This document shows positions 61,559 to 64,000 of a stretch of DNA of 64,000 nucleotides, in pieces. A program made the translations under genes and the position numbers. The stretch covers positions 1 to 64,000 of the forward strand of contig CAVROA010000008.1 in NCBI GenBank assembly GCA_963722715.1. The letters run 5' to 3'. The DNA comes from DASQGA01 sp963722715. GTDB taxonomy: Bacteria > Actinomycetota > Thermoleophilia > Gaiellales > Gaiellaceae. The notes below the pieces were generated by a model, which worked only from the letters and a program-made list of their open reading frames with translations, did no database searches and was not told the DNA's origin. Each line of letters starts with the position of its first letter. Positions within the stretch are counted from its first letter, which is position 1.

Positions 61559-61840
61559 ATGGGCATCATTGGTTGGATTCTGCTGGGCCTGGTGGCAGGG
61601 GTCATCGCGAAGGCGATCCTCCCCGGCGACGACCCGGGCGGCATCATCGTCACGATCCTGATCGGGATCGCGGGTGCCTTCATCGGCGGCTTCATCGCCA
61701 AGGCACTCGGCTTCGGAGACCCGATCGACGAGTTCTTCGACCTGAGCACGTGGCTCGGCGCCATCATCGGCTCGATCCTCTTGCTCCTGGTCTACCGGAT
61801 GCTGGTCGGGGGACGAAGCCGGCCCGCTCGCACGATCTAG
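61559..61840 (+). CDS. GlsB/YeaQ/YmgE-family membrane protein
   Basis: A 93-residue stress-associated (transglycosylase-associated) membrane protein. Three hydrophobic segments open with MGIIGWILLGLVAGVIAKAI, and the PGDDPGGIIVTILIGIAGAF motif is typical. AGAAAGGAC precedes the ATG. A strong terminator follows. Confidence 0.87.
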   Translation: MGIIGWILLGLVAGVIAKAILPGDDPGGIIVTILIGIAGAFIGGFIAKALGFGDPIDEFFDLSTWLGAIIGSILLLLVYRMLVGGRSRPARTI

Positions 61841-61858
61841 GGCGACGGAGCTCTGAAA

Positions 61859-61888
61859 CAGAGAGGCCGCCCGGGGGCGGCCTCTCTG
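61859..61888. terminator. Strong bidirectional hairpin terminator
   Basis: A 13-bp perfect stem (CAGAGAGGCCGCC / GGCGGCCTCTCTG) with a 4-nt loop between the convergent GlsB-like and subtilase genes, followed by CGTTTCGG. Confidence 0.85.
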
Positions 61889-61912
61889 CGTTTCGGATGT
61901 TGCTTCGGTCTA

Positions 61913-63710
61913 CTAGGGCGTGACCGCGGCCAGCGCGTTCACGATTCCGTCCCCGTAGAAGCCGTTGTAGGCAGTCGTGCCCACGCATGTCGCAGTCCAG
62001 TCCGCCGGGCGACCGACGGTCGTGTAGTCGACCGTGGGCGGAACCGGACACGCGTGGTCGGTCGCGGTCGACCGGAGCCGGGCCGCGACTGCGTTCGGAT
62101 CCATGGTGAGCCCGCCGTGCACGAGGTCGGTGGTACCGAACTCGCTCACGATCAGGGCAGCCACTCCGACGGCATGCGGGGACGCCATCGACGTGCCCTG
62201 GATCAGCTGGTAGTACGCGCAGTCCGTGATCGGCGCCGGTTGCGGCGACGGATCCGCCTGCGTGTTCGTCTTCTCTGCCGAGCAATCGCGGACGACGAAC
62301 TCGGACGTCGGCTTGCCGGCGCCGTTCAGCTCATGGTTCGCCCTGGCGACTGCGGTCGGGTACGGCCCGAGAATCTCGTTCTCCGGCACCCGGAACTGGT
62401 CGGTGCCGAAGAAGTCCCGGAAGTACCCGCCCGGTGCGGAGACGTCGATCTCACCGGTCGCGGCGTCGCCGGCTCCGTAGTTCGAGTAGTCGGCCTTTGC
62501 TTCGCTTGGGCCGAGCGCACTCACGGAGAGCACGTCGTTGCCGGTCGCGGTGGCGGCGTCGTCCGCCTCGTTCGGCATGTCGCGGCAGAAGTCGGAGACG
62601 ACCCGCACCCGCTCGGTTCCGGGCGGGAAGTCCGGGCTGGTGACGTCCGGCTTCGGATTGTCGATGTCCGTCGCGTAGTTGCCGGCGGCTGCGATGAGCG
62701 TCACACCGTGCGCGCGCGCGTAGCCCACCGCGTCGTCGATCGTGTCGAGGACCGTCTGCTGCTCCACCCGCTCGGCCAGCGAGTCGGAGGGCAGTCGTCG
62801 TGCCGGGATCGAGAGCGGGATGATCCATCGGGCAGTTGAACTGCCATGGGTCGGTGTAGAAGCTCATGTTCGCCACGTCGGCGCCGATGTCACCGGCGTA
62901 CTTGAGGGCGTTCACGGTCTCCCAGAGGAAGAAGAAGCCCGAGTCCTGACCGGCCCGGTCGTTCACGAGCGTCACGTTCGGAGCGACTCCGGCCATGCCC
63001 AGCCCGTTGATCGGCGCGGCGATCGTCCCGGCGACGTGCGTGCCGTGCCCGTCCTCGTCCACGTTGTTCGGGTCTTGACAGGAATGATCGGGATCCTGGA
63101 CGCACTTGCCGTCGATGAGCGGGATGTCGGTCGTCCAGTTCCGGCTCAGCGTCCGGTTGAAGTTCGGCGCGATGTCGGGGTGCGATCCGTCGATGCCCGT
63201 GTCGATCACGGCGACGATGACGTCCTTCGAGCCCTGCTGAACGGCGTAGGACCCGTCGGGTGTCGCATCGATCATGCGCATGTCCCACTGCCAGTCGGCG
63301 AAGAGGGGCTCCTCGAGACCGGTGGTGGGCTCGTCGACGGTGACTCCGCCGATGCCGGCCCCTGCGGCGCGGCCCTCGCGCTCGATGCGGCGGGTTTGCT
63401 TCCGCTTCAGGCTCGGATACGCCCTCCCGATCACCTGGTTACGGGCGACGCCCGCAAGAGCGGCCTGCTTGCGTGCGGCCTTCGCAAACCTCACGTTCTT
63501 CGTGGTGACGAGCATGATCCGGAGCGCCTTCTGCGTCCGGACGACCTTGCCGCCGATCCGATTGACTGCGGCCTTGGCCGCCTTGAGCGAGACGCCGTCG
63601 TCGTAGCGAACGACGTACTCCCGCTTCAGTTTGCGCGCTGCGCCGGCCGTCGGCACGAGCAGCGCCGAGACGGCGAGCGCGAGCAACGCCGCGATGAGAA
63701 TCCTACGCAT
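61913..63710 (-). pseudogene. Secreted S8 subtilisin-like protease, frameshifted
   Basis: A signal peptide (ends AGAA near residue 25) and an inhibitor-I9-like propeptide (EYVVRYDDGVSLKAAKAAV) precede the catalytic domain with Asp in AVIDTGIDGSHPD and His in EDGHGTHVAG. After MDHPALDPG the frame is lost at about 62795-62805 (one extra base) and resumes as LAERVEQQTVLDTIDDAVGY. The oxyanion Asn (AAAGNYATD) and the catalytic Ser (GTSMASPHAVG) are in this second part. The repaired protein is about 598 aa. GGAGGGGGTAC precedes the ATG. As a secreted degradative enzyme it resembles many actinobacterial proteases. Confidence 0.87.
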
Positions 63711-63916
63711 GTACCCCCTCCGAAGACGATGCTAGAAACGCCGGAACGGTAGCGCGTCTTTGCAAACATCGCGTAAGTCAAGAGTTCCGGGCGGGTCCGG
63801 CTATTCTGTCACCGCACGGGGAGGGCGCTTACTCCTGTATCCCCCCTTGGAGGGATTTAGTTAATCAGCATCCAGGGGCACAGTCTGGGAAGTAGCTTTT
63901 CTAGAGAGGAGTTCTC

Positions 63917-64000
63917 TTGCGGTCAGGGGTTCTGCGGCGCTCGATCGTTCTAGCGGTTGTTGTCGGTTCGACGCTCGTCGGTGCGGGCGTGGCCGACGCG
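63917..64000 (+). CDS. Start of a secreted protein (cut by the window edge)
   Basis: A TTG start preceded by AGAGGAG at the right distance. The 28 visible residues form a signal peptide: MRSGVLRRSIVLAVVVGS, then TLVGAGVADA. The product cannot be identified. The roughly 200-nt gap before it contains an ATCCC/GGGAT hairpin near 63839-63857 but no recognisable riboswitch. Confidence 0.65.
   Translation, partial: MRSGVLRRSIVLAVVVGSTLVGAGVADA

Noticed and set aside
63780..63900. Riboswitch upstream of the last secreted protein
   Set aside because: The leader was compared by eye with c-di-AMP (ydaO) and c-di-GMP consensus features; only a simple ATCCC/GGGAT hairpin was found.

Overview
The window is GC-rich, densely coded DNA from a bacterial chromosome. 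Several things point to an actinobacterium, probably a deep-branching lineage such as Thermoleophilia/Gaiellales: Lys- and Ala/Arg-rich codon use, frequent GTG/TTG starts, many short 4-bp gene overlaps, large MmpL and FtsX-type exporters, TIR-WD40 proteins, and families of very small conserved proteins. The lineage is an inference from gene content; no rRNA is present.

Region 1 (0.2-16.4 kb) is mostly ordinary metabolism and secretion. It holds a LysR regulator, a peptide/nickel-type ABC substrate-binding lipoprotein, a YpfJ-like zinc peptidase, two divergent cupins, a TauE/SafE exporter, an AHL-lactonase-like hydrolase, an overlapping class III aminotransferase/kinase pair, a large intracellular subtilase next to a frameshifted TIR-transmembrane-WD40 protein, and three small secreted proteins.

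Region 2 (16.5-28.1 kb) is a decay and rearrangement zone. It has four full or partial copies of a 49-residue gene, a 212-bp direct duplication, truncated or frameshifted genes (MmpL, DUF4386-like, YdeI-like, zinc ribbon, membrane protein) and a tRNA-like relic, among a few intact genes (cupin, cyclase, glycosyltransferase, small conserved proteins).

Region 3 (28.2-33.4 kb) is ordinary: GFA, VOC, DUF899, M24 peptidase, GNAT and D-Ala-D-Ala carboxypeptidase genes, ending at a tRNA-Lys(UUU).

Region 4 (33.4-50.6 kb) is the most notable part. The last 36 bases of tRNA-Lys plus 3 more bases (39 bp, identical) recur 17.1 kb downstream in the same orientation. This is the arrangement left by integration into a tRNA 3' end. 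The 17 kb between carries a stress-survival payload: six universal-stress-protein genes plus one fragment, a NarL-type histidine kinase/response regulator pair, two paralogous ECF-like sigma factors (one with a zinc anti-sigma), a Dps-like protein, a cupredoxin operon, a ferredoxin-reductase-like flavoprotein overlapping a transaldolase, and an OLD-family nuclease. No integrase is recognisable. An octamer, GTAAGGAC/GTAAGAAC-like, precedes several of the operons.

Region 5 (50.6-64 kb) is envelope and export: a CHRD-like lipoprotein, a small membrane protein overlapping an MMPL exporter, an antitoxin-like regulator, a 1037-residue FtsX permease with its twin-ATPase partner, an MsbA-like exporter, a USP-like protein, a GlsB/YeaQ protein, a secreted subtilase and the start of another secreted protein.

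At least nine reading frames across the window are broken by what look like single-base indels, including genes expected to be intact (transaldolase, ABC ATPase). Indel errors in the assembly are a likely explanation for many of them and should be excluded before they are treated as real pseudogenes.
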